DNA from: Flavihumibacter cheonanensis
GTDB taxonomy: Bacteria > Bacteroidota > Bacteroidia > Chitinophagales > Chitinophagaceae
Assembly (NCBI RefSeq): GCF_022352215.1
Contig: NZ_JAKRWF010000001.1
Coordinates: forward strand, 1,798,001 to 1,862,000
Length of the DNA: 64,000 nt
Direction of reading: 5' to 3'
The position numbers and the translations under genes were made by a program. Positions within the stretch are counted from its first letter, which is position 1. The number at the start of each line of letters is the position of its first letter. The notes beneath the pieces were generated by a model. The model was given only the letters and a program-made list of their open reading frames with translations, had not been told where the DNA came from and did not search any database. Positions 16,750 through 28,534 of this stretch are shown one piece after another.

Positions 16750-18846
16750 ATGAAAGTAAATTTGCTTGCCCTGTTGTTATTGTTGTTTTCTTTCGCACAG
16801 GCGGAAGATGGCTACCGCCTTTGGTTACGCTATGATGAGTTGAAAAACAAATCTCTTCGAAATAGTTACGAGTCCCGACTTGCCAGTATTTCCCTGCCAG
16901 GCAACTCCCCCACGCTCCAGGTAGCCCGCAAAGAATTACAAATGGCCCTGAGCGGATTGTTTGGAAAAACAGTACGCATTCCGGAAAGCCGGAATCTACA
17001 GGCCGTTTTGCAAATAGAAAAATCCTCAGCCAGGGTTAGTGAGCGGGAATTAGCCTCGCTTGGTGAGGAAGGATTTCTGATTCGGTCAAGCAGTAGTAAA
17101 ACTCCATTGCTGATCACCGCCAATTCAGAAGTTGGTTTGCTTTATGGAGTATTTTACTTAATCCGCCTGCTGCAGACGGAACAATCAATTGAAAAACTGA
17201 ATATCAAAGAAGTACCCAGGCTCGCACTACGTATGCTCAATCACTGGGATAACCTGGACCGTACCGTGGAGCGTGGATATGCTGGATTTTCTATCTGGAA
17301 CTGGCATACCCTGCCAACCTATATCGATCAGCGATATATTGACTATGCCCGGGCGAATGCTTCAATTGGGATCAATGCGGTATCGCTCACGAATGTAAAT
17401 GCAAATGCCACAATACTAACACAGCCTTATTTGCAGAAGGTTAAAGCGCTGTCAGATCTTTTTCGCGCTTACGGAATTAAAGTGTATCTGACAGCAAGAT
17501 TTAGTGCACCGGTAGAAATTGGTAAACTAAAAACGGCCGACCCTCTTGATCCTGTTGTTCAACAGTGGTGGAAAGATAAAGCGCGCGAGATCTATGGCAT
17601 CATTCCTGATTTTGGCGGTTTCCTCGTGAAGGCTAACAGTGAGGGACAGCCGGGTCCGCAGGATTATAAACGCACCCATGCAGATGGCGCCAATATGCTG
17701 GCGGATGCTGTTGCCCCATACAAAGGAAATGTGATCTGGAGGGCTTTTGTATACAGTGCAGAAGTACCCGACGACCGACATAAACAAGCTTACTCTGAAT
17801 TCCTGCCACTCGATGGAAAATTTCGATCCAACGTATTCGTTCAGGTGAAAAACGGAGCAATTGATTTTATGCCCCGGGAACCATTCCATCCCTTATTTGG
17901 TGCGCTTCCCAAAACACCGGTAATGATGGAATTCCAAATAACGCAGGAATATCTTGGACAGGGCACGCACCTGGTGTACCTGGCACCTTTATTTAAGGAA
18001 TGCCTGGAAAGTGATACTTATCAAAAAGGGAAGGGAACTACAGTAGCATCCACACTAAGTGGAATGGCAGGCGTATCCAATATAGGAACAGATATTAACT
18101 GGACCGGTCATTTGTTCGGTCAGGCAAACTGGTATGCATTGGGCAGACTGGCCTGGAACCATGAACTCAGTTCTGAAGGCATTGCCAAAGAATGGATTTG
18201 CATGAGTTTTTCAACGGATCCTTCACTGGTGGCAGACCTTACCCAGATGATGCTTGCATCAAGGGAGATACTGGTGAATTATATGAATCCTATCGGCCTT
18301 CATCATATCATGGCTACCGGACATCATTACGGACCTGGTCCCTGGGTTGCAAATCTGAATCGCCCCGAATGGAATCCAACTTATTACCACCGCGCCGACA
18401 GTATAGGTATTGGTTTCAACAGAACTGCAACCGGCTCTGATGCACTTTCACAATACCATCCCGACGCTGCTAAAAAATGGAGTGATCCTGCAACCTGTCC
18501 GGATAAAGACCTGCTCTGGTTTCATCACCTGCCCTGGAATTACAACATGAAAAGCGGCCGGACTTTATGGAATGAACTCTGCTATCGCTACAACCTGGGA
18601 GTAGATAGCGTAAGCTGGATGCAAATGGTCTGGAATCGCCAGCAACCCAAACTGGATGAACAACGATTCGAGCAGGTTAAAATGCTGCTGAATATACAGC
18701 ACCAGGAAGCGAAATGGTGGCGAGATGCCTGCCTCCTTTATTTCCAAAACATTTCCAGGTTACCAATACCAACCTCTTACGAACAACCGGCGAAGAGCCT
18801 TGACTATTATAAATCCCTGCGATTTCCATATGCGCCGGGGCATTAA
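16750..18846 (+). CDS. alpha-glucuronidase, GH67
   Basis: The 698-residue protein has a signal peptide (cleavage after SFAQA), so it is exported, probably to the periplasm. The centre carries NHWDNLDRTVERGYAGFSIW and FLVKANSEGQPGPQDY, with E298 in the NSEGQPGP motif as the expected general acid, and MMEFQITQEYLGQGTHLVYLAP, all characteristic of GH67. The length is normal. The family removes 4-O-methyl-glucuronic acid from the non-reducing end of short glucuronoxylo-oligosaccharides, complementing GH115. The gene follows the regulator by 11 bases. It ends 16 bases before the SDR start. Confidence 0.95.
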   Translation: MKVNLLALLLLLFSFAQAEDGYRLWLRYDELKNKSLRNSYESRLASISLPGNSPTLQVARKELQMALSGLFGKTVRIPESRNLQAVLQIEKSSARVSERELASLGEEGFLIRSSSSKTPLLITANSEVGLLYGVFYLIRLLQTEQSIEKLNIKEVPRLALRMLNHWDNLDRTVERGYAGFSIWNWHTLPTYIDQRYIDYARANASIGINAVSLTNVNANATILTQPYLQKVKALSDLFRAYGIKVYLTARFSAPVEIGKLKTADPLDPVVQQWWKDKAREIYGIIPDFGGFLVKANSEGQPGPQDYKRTHADGANMLADAVAPYKGNVIWRAFVYSAEVPDDRHKQAYSEFLPLDGKFRSNVFVQVKNGAIDFMPREPFHPLFGALPKTPVMMEFQITQEYLGQGTHLVYLAPLFKECLESDTYQKGKGTTVASTLSGMAGVSNIGTDINWTGHLFGQANWYALGRLAWNHELSSEGIAKEWICMSFSTDPSLVADLTQMMLASREILVNYMNPIGLHHIMATGHHYGPGPWVANLNRPEWNPTYYHRADSIGIGFNRTATGSDALSQYHPDAAKKWSDPATCPDKDLLWFHHLPWNYNMKSGRTLWNELCYRYNLGVDSVSWMQMVWNRQQPKLDEQRFEQVKMLLNIQHQEAKWWRDACLLYFQNISRLPIPTSYEQPAKSLDYYKSLRFPYAPGH

Positions 18847-18862
18847 AGCAAGAACCATTATC

Positions 18863-19609
18863 ATGCAAACAGAGAAGAAAACAGCGATTGTAACTGGTGG
18901 AGGATCCGGACTTGGATTCGCGATCGCGAAAGCCTTTACCCAAAACGGAATCACCACCATAATTGCCGGACGAGACCAGGCGAAACTAAAAAAGGCACAG
19001 GAACAATTAGGTCCGCTTTGTTTTTTTAAGGTGTTGGATGTTACTGATTACAAGGCAGTACCTGCCTTTATTGAGGAAATCGAATCAACATACGGGCCAA
19101 TTGATATTCTGGTAAACAATGCCGGCATCAACCAGAAAAAAGAATTTACTGAAGTAAGCGATATCGAATTTACCAACATGCTGAATACGAATGTAACAGC
19201 AGTTTTTGTCTTGAGCAGAGAGGTGGTAAAAAAGATGCTTACACGAAAAAAAGGATCCATCCTCAACATCAGTTCCATGGCGGCACAGTATGGCCTACCC
19301 AAAGTGATCGCTTACACTGCCAGTAAAACTGCCATTGAAGGCATGACCCGTGCCATGGCAGTTGAACTATCGCCAATGGGTATTCGAGTGAATGCCATAG
19401 CACCCGGATTTATTTACAGTGATATGACCGCAAAAGCACTGGATTCTGATCCAGAGCGTAAAGCAAGAGTAATGGCTCGTACTCCAATGGGCCAAATGGG
19501 ACAACCGGAAGATATAGGTGCTGCCGCTTTGTATTTATCAGGTGAGGATGCCCGTTATATTACAGGAGTAGTGTTGCCTGTAGATGGCGGCAATAGTATC
19601 AGTTATTAA
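18863..19609 (+). CDS. SDR oxidoreductase, possible fructuronate/mannonate reductase
   Basis: Read from the ATG at 18863 (MQTEKK) this is a 248-residue classical short-chain dehydrogenase. The reading frame stays open back to 18725 inside GH67, but those residues are not family-like. TGGGSGLGFAIA (10-21) binds NAD(P), DILVNNAGINQ follows, and the catalytic Ser and YTASK are in NISSMAAQYGLPKVIAYTASK. The C-terminus LPVDGGNSISY is typical. No long-chain UxuB is present here, so this SDR may reduce fructuronate to mannonate, feeding UxuA. Substrate is inferred from context only; KduD-like keto-deoxy-gluconate dehydrogenase is an alternative. Confidence 0.82.
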   Translation: MQTEKKTAIVTGGGSGLGFAIAKAFTQNGITTIIAGRDQAKLKKAQEQLGPLCFFKVLDVTDYKAVPAFIEEIESTYGPIDILVNNAGINQKKEFTEVSDIEFTNMLNTNVTAVFVLSREVVKKMLTRKKGSILNISSMAAQYGLPKVIAYTASKTAIEGMTRAMAVELSPMGIRVNAIAPGFIYSDMTAKALDSDPERKARVMARTPMGQMGQPEDIGAAALYLSGEDARYITGVVLPVDGGNSISY

Positions 19610-19618
19610 TTGATTGCC

Positions 19619-22189
19619 ATGTTCAGAATACGATTGTTTGTTTTAGTACTTCTCACAAATGTTAGTTTCTCAAAGGCGCAACTGCCTGTATCGGCTAACG
19701 TCAATGCGAATTATGATCTCGGCGGAGCTTCCATTCTGGTAGATTCAACAGACCATGAAGTAGTGAAAAAAGCAGCTTTTTTTTTGGCGACCGATTTGCA
19801 ATCGATTACAACCCGGAAAAGTCAGGTCCTATTTAGACCTGGAAAAGATTCGGAGGTGATTATTGTTATTGGAAGCCTTGATAAATCAGACTTATTGAAA
19901 AAATTGATTCGCCAGTACCGGATTTCAATTACAGATCTCAAGGGAAAGTGGGAAGGATATAAAATACTCACGGTTCAAAATGCTGGTCAACACCTGCTGT
20001 TTATCATGGGCAGTGATCGTCGGGGTGCGGCCTATGGCGCCATGGAAATCAGCAGGCGAATTGGTGTATCGCCCTGGCACTGGTGGGCGGATGTTCCGGT
20101 CAGAAAAAAGATGCAGGTATGGATAGCCCGCGATTCCATCCTGCAGGATGCCCCTAAAGTGAAATACCGCGGCATTTTTATCAACGATGAAGCGCCTGCC
20201 TTAAGTAATTGGAGTAAAGAAAAATTCGGCGGATTCAATTCCGGATTTTATACACGGGTATTTGAACTGATGCTTCGACTCCGGTCAAATTATATCTGGC
20301 CCGCCATGTGGGGAAATGCATTTTATGACGATGACTCACTCAATATTAAAGTAGCAGATGACTATGCGATTGTTATCGGTACGTCGCATCACGAACCACT
20401 TATGCGTGCGCATGATGAATGGAGACGTTATGGAAAAAAACAGCCATGGAACTATGATACTAATCAGGCAGGTTTGCAGGAATTCTGGACGTTTGGAATG
20501 AAGCGGGCATGGAATGAAAAAATTGTAAGTGTGGGAATGCGGGGTGATGGCGATGAACCCATGAGCCGCGAAACCGCCACCGCACTACTTGAAAAAATTG
20601 TAAAAGATCAGCGCGACATTATTTCCAAAACTACCGGTAAATCCGCTTCCCAAACTCCACAACTTTGGGCGCTGTACAAAGAAGTACAGGACTATTACCG
20701 AAAAGGAATGCGGGTACCCGATGACGTCACCCTCCTGCTTTGCGATGATAACTGGGGGAACCTCCGGATGCTACCAAAACCTGGCGAACCAAGGCGGAAA
20801 GGAGGTTATGGCATCTATTATCACTTCGATTATGTAGGTGGGCCGCGAAATTACAAATGGATCAACACCAATCCCCTGCCCCGGATCTGGGAACAAATGA
20901 ACCTGGCCTGGCAGCACGATGTGAAGCAGATATGGATTGTAAACGTAGGTGATATCAAGCCCATGGAATTTCCCATTTCCTTTTTCCTCGATTATGCATG
21001 GAATCCGGATCGTATTGGCGCCGATGATCTTTTCGAATATACCAGGCAGTGGGCTGCACAACAATTTGGTGTTACCCATTCGGATGCCATAGCGCACCTA
21101 TTATCAGCTTATGGAAAATTCAATGGTCGCCGTAAACCGGAACTACTGGATCACGGCAGTTACAGCTTTCACTACAACGAATGGGAAACAGTAGTTGCTG
21201 AGTATAATGCCTTAAAAGAAAAAGCGGAACAGATTCAACTGGCCCTTGCACCAGAATTCCAGGATGCTTATTTTCAACTGGTCTTGCATCCCATTGCCGC
21301 CAGTTCCAATCTTTATCAGCTTTATTACCAGGTAGCCCTCAACCACAAAGCTTATGCAGAAAAATCAGTATCCACGAATTATCATGCCAAAAAAGTAAAG
21401 GAGTTTTATGAACGAGATTCCCTTATTACATTGGCATACCATCGTATCAATAAGGGAAAATGGAATCATATGATGAGCCAGACCCATATCGGGTATACCT
21501 ATTGGCAACAGCCACCGGTGAATAAAATACCAAACTTAAAACCCCTTCCACCCGGCACAGATTATCAAACCCTGTCAGACACCCTTATTCAGATTGCAAA
21601 AGCCCCTTTCCCAGAGAACCTCAACTATCCGGCCTTTTTTGAATTCAACGGTGTAGTATCAATGGAGGCGGCCAACTTCTCAAGAAAAAAGGAAACAGCT
21701 GAAATTCAATGGAAAAAATTGCCGGATCACGGCAGAACAGGTGACGCGATTACATCCTTCCCGGTAACAGAAACGGAAAACAAACTTCAGGAAAACTCAC
21801 CCTTTTTGGAATATGAATTTTTTAGCTACAGCCAGGACAGCATTACCCTATATGCCTATTTCTCTCCCAGCCTGAATTTTTATGGCTCGGATAACGGCCT
21901 GCAATATGCGATTTCAATTGATGAAGAACAAGCTCAGCTAATCAGCCTGAATAAGGAGGATAAAACCAGTATCAGCGGTGTCTGGAACAAATGGGTAGCC
22001 GATAACAGTATCGTTAAAACAAGTCGCCATTTTCTTTCCCAGCCTGGTAAACACCGTGTTCGTTTCTGGAGAGTAAGCAACGGAGTAGTATTGCAAAAAC
22101 TGGTGCTGGACCTGGGCGGGCTGAAACCAACTTACCTGGGCCCGCCGGAAACGCGAATACCATCTTCTCAACAACTAACTGCCAAATAA
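19619..22189 (+). CDS. alpha-glucuronidase, GH115
   Basis: The 856-residue protein starts at the ATG 19619, which gives a clean signal peptide ending SFSKAQ; a TTG at 19610 right after the SDR stop is less likely. The family core is clear: GSDRRGAAYGAMEISRRIGVSPWHWWADVP, KYRGIFINDEAPALSNWSKEKFGG, LMLRLRSNYIWPAMWGNAF, MRGDGDEPMS and DNWGNLRMLP. The C-terminal part is a beta domain, as in other GH115 enzymes. GH115 removes (methyl)glucuronic acid from internal and terminal xylose units of glucuronoxylan, so the locus covers both polymer and oligomer substrates. The next gene, GH10, starts 7 bases later. Confidence 0.95.
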   Translation: MFRIRLFVLVLLTNVSFSKAQLPVSANVNANYDLGGASILVDSTDHEVVKKAAFFLATDLQSITTRKSQVLFRPGKDSEVIIVIGSLDKSDLLKKLIRQYRISITDLKGKWEGYKILTVQNAGQHLLFIMGSDRRGAAYGAMEISRRIGVSPWHWWADVPVRKKMQVWIARDSILQDAPKVKYRGIFINDEAPALSNWSKEKFGGFNSGFYTRVFELMLRLRSNYIWPAMWGNAFYDDDSLNIKVADDYAIVIGTSHHEPLMRAHDEWRRYGKKQPWNYDTNQAGLQEFWTFGMKRAWNEKIVSVGMRGDGDEPMSRETATALLEKIVKDQRDIISKTTGKSASQTPQLWALYKEVQDYYRKGMRVPDDVTLLLCDDNWGNLRMLPKPGEPRRKGGYGIYYHFDYVGGPRNYKWINTNPLPRIWEQMNLAWQHDVKQIWIVNVGDIKPMEFPISFFLDYAWNPDRIGADDLFEYTRQWAAQQFGVTHSDAIAHLLSAYGKFNGRRKPELLDHGSYSFHYNEWETVVAEYNALKEKAEQIQLALAPEFQDAYFQLVLHPIAASSNLYQLYYQVALNHKAYAEKSVSTNYHAKKVKEFYERDSLITLAYHRINKGKWNHMMSQTHIGYTYWQQPPVNKIPNLKPLPPGTDYQTLSDTLIQIAKAPFPENLNYPAFFEFNGVVSMEAANFSRKKETAEIQWKKLPDHGRTGDAITSFPVTETENKLQENSPFLEYEFFSYSQDSITLYAYFSPSLNFYGSDNGLQYAISIDEEQAQLISLNKEDKTSISGVWNKWVADNSIVKTSRHFLSQPGKHRVRFWRVSNGVVLQKLVLDLGGLKPTYLGPPETRIPSSQQLTAK

Positions 22190-22196
22190 AAAAATC

Positions 22197-23309
22197 ATGC
22201 AAAAAATTCCACATTTTATTTTCGCAACAGCTGCCTTCTGGCTAATTACAATTAGCTGCAGTTCTTCCAAAACCAATTCAAGTATCAATAATGGTCTAAA
22301 AGAAGCTTACCATTCCGATTTTCTGATTGGAGCGGCGCTTAATACAGGACAAATTGAAGAAAGAAATGCCCAAAGCAACGCTTTGATCCTTTCCCAGTTC
22401 AATGCTGTGACACCAGAAAATTGTATGAAAGCAGAACACATACATCCAGCATGGGATCGCTATGATTTCACAATTCCTGATAAACTGGTAGCCTATAGCC
22501 AGAAAAATAAGTTGAAATTGAATGGACACACGCTCATCTGGCATAGTCAGTTACCCGCATTTGCACGTCGTATCCAGCGTGTGGATTCATTCAAAACGTT
22601 TTTTGAAAATCATATCAATACAGTAGCATCCCGATACAGCGGCAAAATATTCTCCTGGGATGTGGTGAATGAAGCACTGAATGAAGATGGCACACTGCGT
22701 AATTCCATCTTCCTGCAAAAACTGGGTCCGGATTACATCACGGAAGCCTTTCGTTTGGCAGAAAAAGCATCACCAAATACAGAATTGTACTACAACGATT
22801 ATAATAACGAGCAACCCAAAAAAAGAGCTGGTTGTATTGAACTCGTAAAAAAAGTCCAGGCCGCCGGTGTACGCATTGATGGTGTTGGTATCCAGGGGCA
22901 CTGGCATCTGGGTAAAGTCCCGTTCAAAGAAATTGAAGAAAGCATACTCGCCTACCATGAACTGGGTTTAAAAGTAATGATTACCGAACTGGATATTGAA
23001 GTATTACCACGTAATTTCCAGGGAGCTGATGTGGCACAGCGAATGGCAAGCGACCCTTCCCTGAATCCTTATGCCCAGGGAATTCCGGACAGCATACTCC
23101 AACAACAGGCAACCGATTATGAAAATCTGTTCAAACTTTTCCTGAAGCATAAGGACAAAATCACCCGAGTTACATTTTGGGGAGTGGACGATGGGCAAAG
23201 CTGGCTTAATGGCTGGCCCGTGCCAGGTAGAACCAATTACCCCCTGCTCTTCGATCGCCAGTTACAACCTAAACCTGCCTATCACAAACTGATGGGTTTA
23301 AAAAAATAA
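22197..23309 (+). CDS. endo-1,4-beta-xylanase, GH10 lipoprotein
   Basis: The 370-residue protein has a lipoprotein signal with Cys21 in ITISCSSSK. The rest is a single GH10 barrel: NAVTPENCMKAEHIHP, GHTLIWHSQLP, WDVVNEAL with acid/base E159, and ITELDIEVLP with nucleophile E264. WGVDDGQSWLN is the C-terminal family motif. It cleaves the xylan backbone, probably at the cell surface or periplasmic face of a membrane. There is no carbohydrate-binding module. The gene is in the middle of the rightward operon. Confidence 0.96.
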   Translation: MQKIPHFIFATAAFWLITISCSSSKTNSSINNGLKEAYHSDFLIGAALNTGQIEERNAQSNALILSQFNAVTPENCMKAEHIHPAWDRYDFTIPDKLVAYSQKNKLKLNGHTLIWHSQLPAFARRIQRVDSFKTFFENHINTVASRYSGKIFSWDVVNEALNEDGTLRNSIFLQKLGPDYITEAFRLAEKASPNTELYYNDYNNEQPKKRAGCIELVKKVQAAGVRIDGVGIQGHWHLGKVPFKEIEESILAYHELGLKVMITELDIEVLPRNFQGADVAQRMASDPSLNPYAQGIPDSILQQQATDYENLFKLFLKHKDKITRVTFWGVDDGQSWLNGWPVPGRTNYPLLFDRQLQPKPAYHKLMGLKK

Positions 23310-23318
23310 ATCCCGCTC

Positions 23319-24758
23319 ATGAACACAACCAATCAACGGTTATCTATAACCGAAAAGCTGGGATACAGCCTGGGCGACCTGGCCGCCAACCTGGTCTTTC
23401 AAACCCTCATGACCTATCTCGCCTATTTTTATACCGATATCTATGGATTGGAAACGCAACACGCTTCCGCCATCATCCTGGCAGTGGGATTGATTGCAGC
23501 TTTTGCCTTTAATCCAATTATTGGGGCCATTGCTGATCGTACGGTTTCCAGGTGGGGTAAATTTCGTCCCTGGATTTTATGGACAGCTATTCCTCTTGGA
23601 GTGGTATCCTTACTGGCCTTCAGTACACCGGATTTTTCCTATAAAGGCAAACTTATTTATGCCGCTATAACCTATACCTTGCTGTTATTACTCTACGCGG
23701 CCAACAATCTGCCCTACTCTGCTCTGAGCGGTGTGATCACAGGTGATATGAAAGAGCGCAACAGTCTTTCCTCCTATCGGTTTGTAGCGGTAATGTTTGC
23801 CCAGTTTTTTGTGCAGGTATTTATGTTACCCATTATTGAATCTGCTGGTAAGGGAGATAAGGCAGCGGGCATAGAAATTGTCATGACCTGGCTGGCTATT
23901 ATTGGAACGGTGTTGTTGCTTATAACGTTTATCAGTACCCGAGAACGAATCGTTCCCAAACCGGAGCAAAAATCAAGTGTGTCGCAGGATCTCAAGGACC
24001 TTTCTTCCAACAGGCCATGGTTACTTATGTTATTGCTAACCACCCTGGTATTTATCACCCTTGCGATGAAAGGTGGCTCCTACGTGTACTATTTCAAAAA
24101 CTATGTAAACAGTCAGGCTCTAACGGAATTCATCCAGCCGATCCTGAATGGTTTACAGTCTATGGGAATAAATTTCTTTGGAGAAGACCCTGTATCAGCG
24201 GGATTTGGCTTGTTTAATGCAGGTGGTATTTTATTCATGATTATGGGTATCATGCTCTCCAAAGCATTTGCAGATAAATATGGCAAGCGCGATGTATTTG
24301 GCTGGGCTCTTTTTATTTCTACACTTTTTATCCTGTTCTTTTATTTTTATTCACCTGACGCTATTGGTCTGATATTTGGCTCGCAAATATTGCATGGATT
24401 CTTTTATGGCCTGACCATCCCCCTGCTCTGGGCCATGATCGCAGATGTAGCGGATTACAGTGAATGGAAAACCAATCGACGAGCAACTGCGATTATTTTT
24501 TCAGCAATGATGGTTGGCTTAAAAGTGGGACTCAGTGTTGGCAGCGCCCTGGTTACCTGGATTCTTGGCTTGTACCAGTACCAGGCCAATAGCGATGCCG
24601 CGCAAACAGCTACCGCAGTGAATGGAACCAAACTATTGGTTAGCATTTATCCTTCGATTCCCTTTTTTATCGGGATTGCACTACTGTTTTTTTACGAGAT
24701 CAATAAGTCGATGGAAAACCTGATTGAAAACGAGTTAAAACAACGAAGAACAACCTAA
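23319..24758 (+). CDS. GPH-family sugar:cation symporter (xyloside transporter)
   Basis: The 479-residue protein has about twelve membrane helices. It shows the glycoside-pentoside-hexuronide family pattern: ITEKLGYSLGDLAANLVFQ at the start, GAIADRTVSRWGKFRPWILW in the loop after helix 2, and YAANNLPYSALSGVITGDMKER. The family includes XynP, XylP and MelB and couples sugar uptake to Na+ or H+. Here it most likely carries xylo-oligosaccharides or xylose through the inner membrane. It ends 9 bases before the cytoplasmic GH43 gene, which fits import of oligomers rather than monomers. Confidence 0.93.
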   Translation: MNTTNQRLSITEKLGYSLGDLAANLVFQTLMTYLAYFYTDIYGLETQHASAIILAVGLIAAFAFNPIIGAIADRTVSRWGKFRPWILWTAIPLGVVSLLAFSTPDFSYKGKLIYAAITYTLLLLLYAANNLPYSALSGVITGDMKERNSLSSYRFVAVMFAQFFVQVFMLPIIESAGKGDKAAGIEIVMTWLAIIGTVLLLITFISTRERIVPKPEQKSSVSQDLKDLSSNRPWLLMLLLTTLVFITLAMKGGSYVYYFKNYVNSQALTEFIQPILNGLQSMGINFFGEDPVSAGFGLFNAGGILFMIMGIMLSKAFADKYGKRDVFGWALFISTLFILFFYFYSPDAIGLIFGSQILHGFFYGLTIPLLWAMIADVADYSEWKTNRRATAIIFSAMMVGLKVGLSVGSALVTWILGLYQYQANSDAAQTATAVNGTKLLVSIYPSIPFFIGIALLFFYEINKSMENLIENELKQRRTT

Positions 24759-24767
24759 CCATATACA

Positions 24768-25789
24768 ATGAATATTCAACAACTCAGGCGCAAGGCAATT
24801 TCCCAACCCCTGGTGGAACATATTTACACAGCGGATCCCTCCGCGCATGTATTTAATGGAAAAATTTATATCTATCCCTCCCATGATGTAGAATCCAATA
24901 TCCCCTTTGATGACCTGGGCAGTCATTTTGCAATGGAGGATTATCATGTATTGTCAATGGAACATCCAGATGCGAAGGCAGTGGATCATGGTTGTGCCCT
25001 GCACCTCAGCGAAGTACCCTGGGCATCTCAACAGTTATGGGCACCTGATGCCGCAGAAAAAGATGGGAACTATTACCTGTTTTTTCCTGCAAAGGATAAA
25101 AAAGGCATTTTTCGTATAGGGGTAGCAGTGAGTGAATCTCCCGTAGGTCTATTCACCGCGCAACCGGAACCCATCAATAATAGTTTTTCAATCGACCCGG
25201 CTGTTTTTAAGGATAAAGATGGTAGCTATTATATGTATTTCGGCGGTATATGGGGCGGACAATTACAACGTTGGCGTACCGGGCAATTTAAGGCTGAAGA
25301 AGAAGGCCCCTTTGCACACCTGCCTACCGATACAGAACCTGCTCTTTGCCCAAAAGTGGCCCGCCTGCGGGATGATCTGCTGGAATTTGCTGAGCCGCCT
25401 CGTGATTTACAGATCCTGGATGAAAAGGGTGAGCCTTTACTGGAGGGAGATAAGGACAGGCGCTTCTTTGAAGCAAGCTGGATGCATACATACAACGGGA
25501 AATATTATTTCTCGTACTCCACCGGCGATACCCATTTTATTTGTTATGCGATCGGTGATTCACCTTACGGTCCTTTTACCTATGCCGGCCGAATCCTGGA
25601 ACCGGTGATTGGCTGGACATCCCATCACTCCATCTGTGAGTTTAATGGAAAATGGTATCTTTTCTATCACGACAGCAGTTTAAGTGAGGGTGTTACCCAT
25701 TTAAGATCAGTAAAAGTTACTGAACTGAAATATGATGAAAATGGTCGGATTCAAACCATAGACCCTTATTCAAATAAAACATTCCGGTT

Positions 25790-25796
<7 letters not shown>
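24768..25796 (+). CDS. cytoplasmic GH43 beta-xylosidase/arabinofuranosidase
   Basis: The 342-residue protein has no signal peptide, so it probably acts on imported oligosaccharides. The GH43 catalytic triad is visible: base D23 in YTADPSAHVFNGKIYIYPSHD, D143 in SIDPAVFKDKDGSYYMYFGG and acid E235 in FEASWMHTYNGKYYFSYS. The type is that of GH43 subfamily 1. It releases xylose or arabinose; the two activities cannot be told apart from sequence. It lies directly after the symporter. Its stop codon overlaps the next start by 7 bases. Confidence 0.92.
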
Positions 25797-28530
<2,734 letters not shown>

Positions 28531-28534
28531 GACA

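Noticed and set aside
18725-18862. Long upstream extension of the SDR frame inside GH67
   Set aside because: The residues do not match SDR proteins, and the ATG at 18863 lies just before the Rossmann fold.
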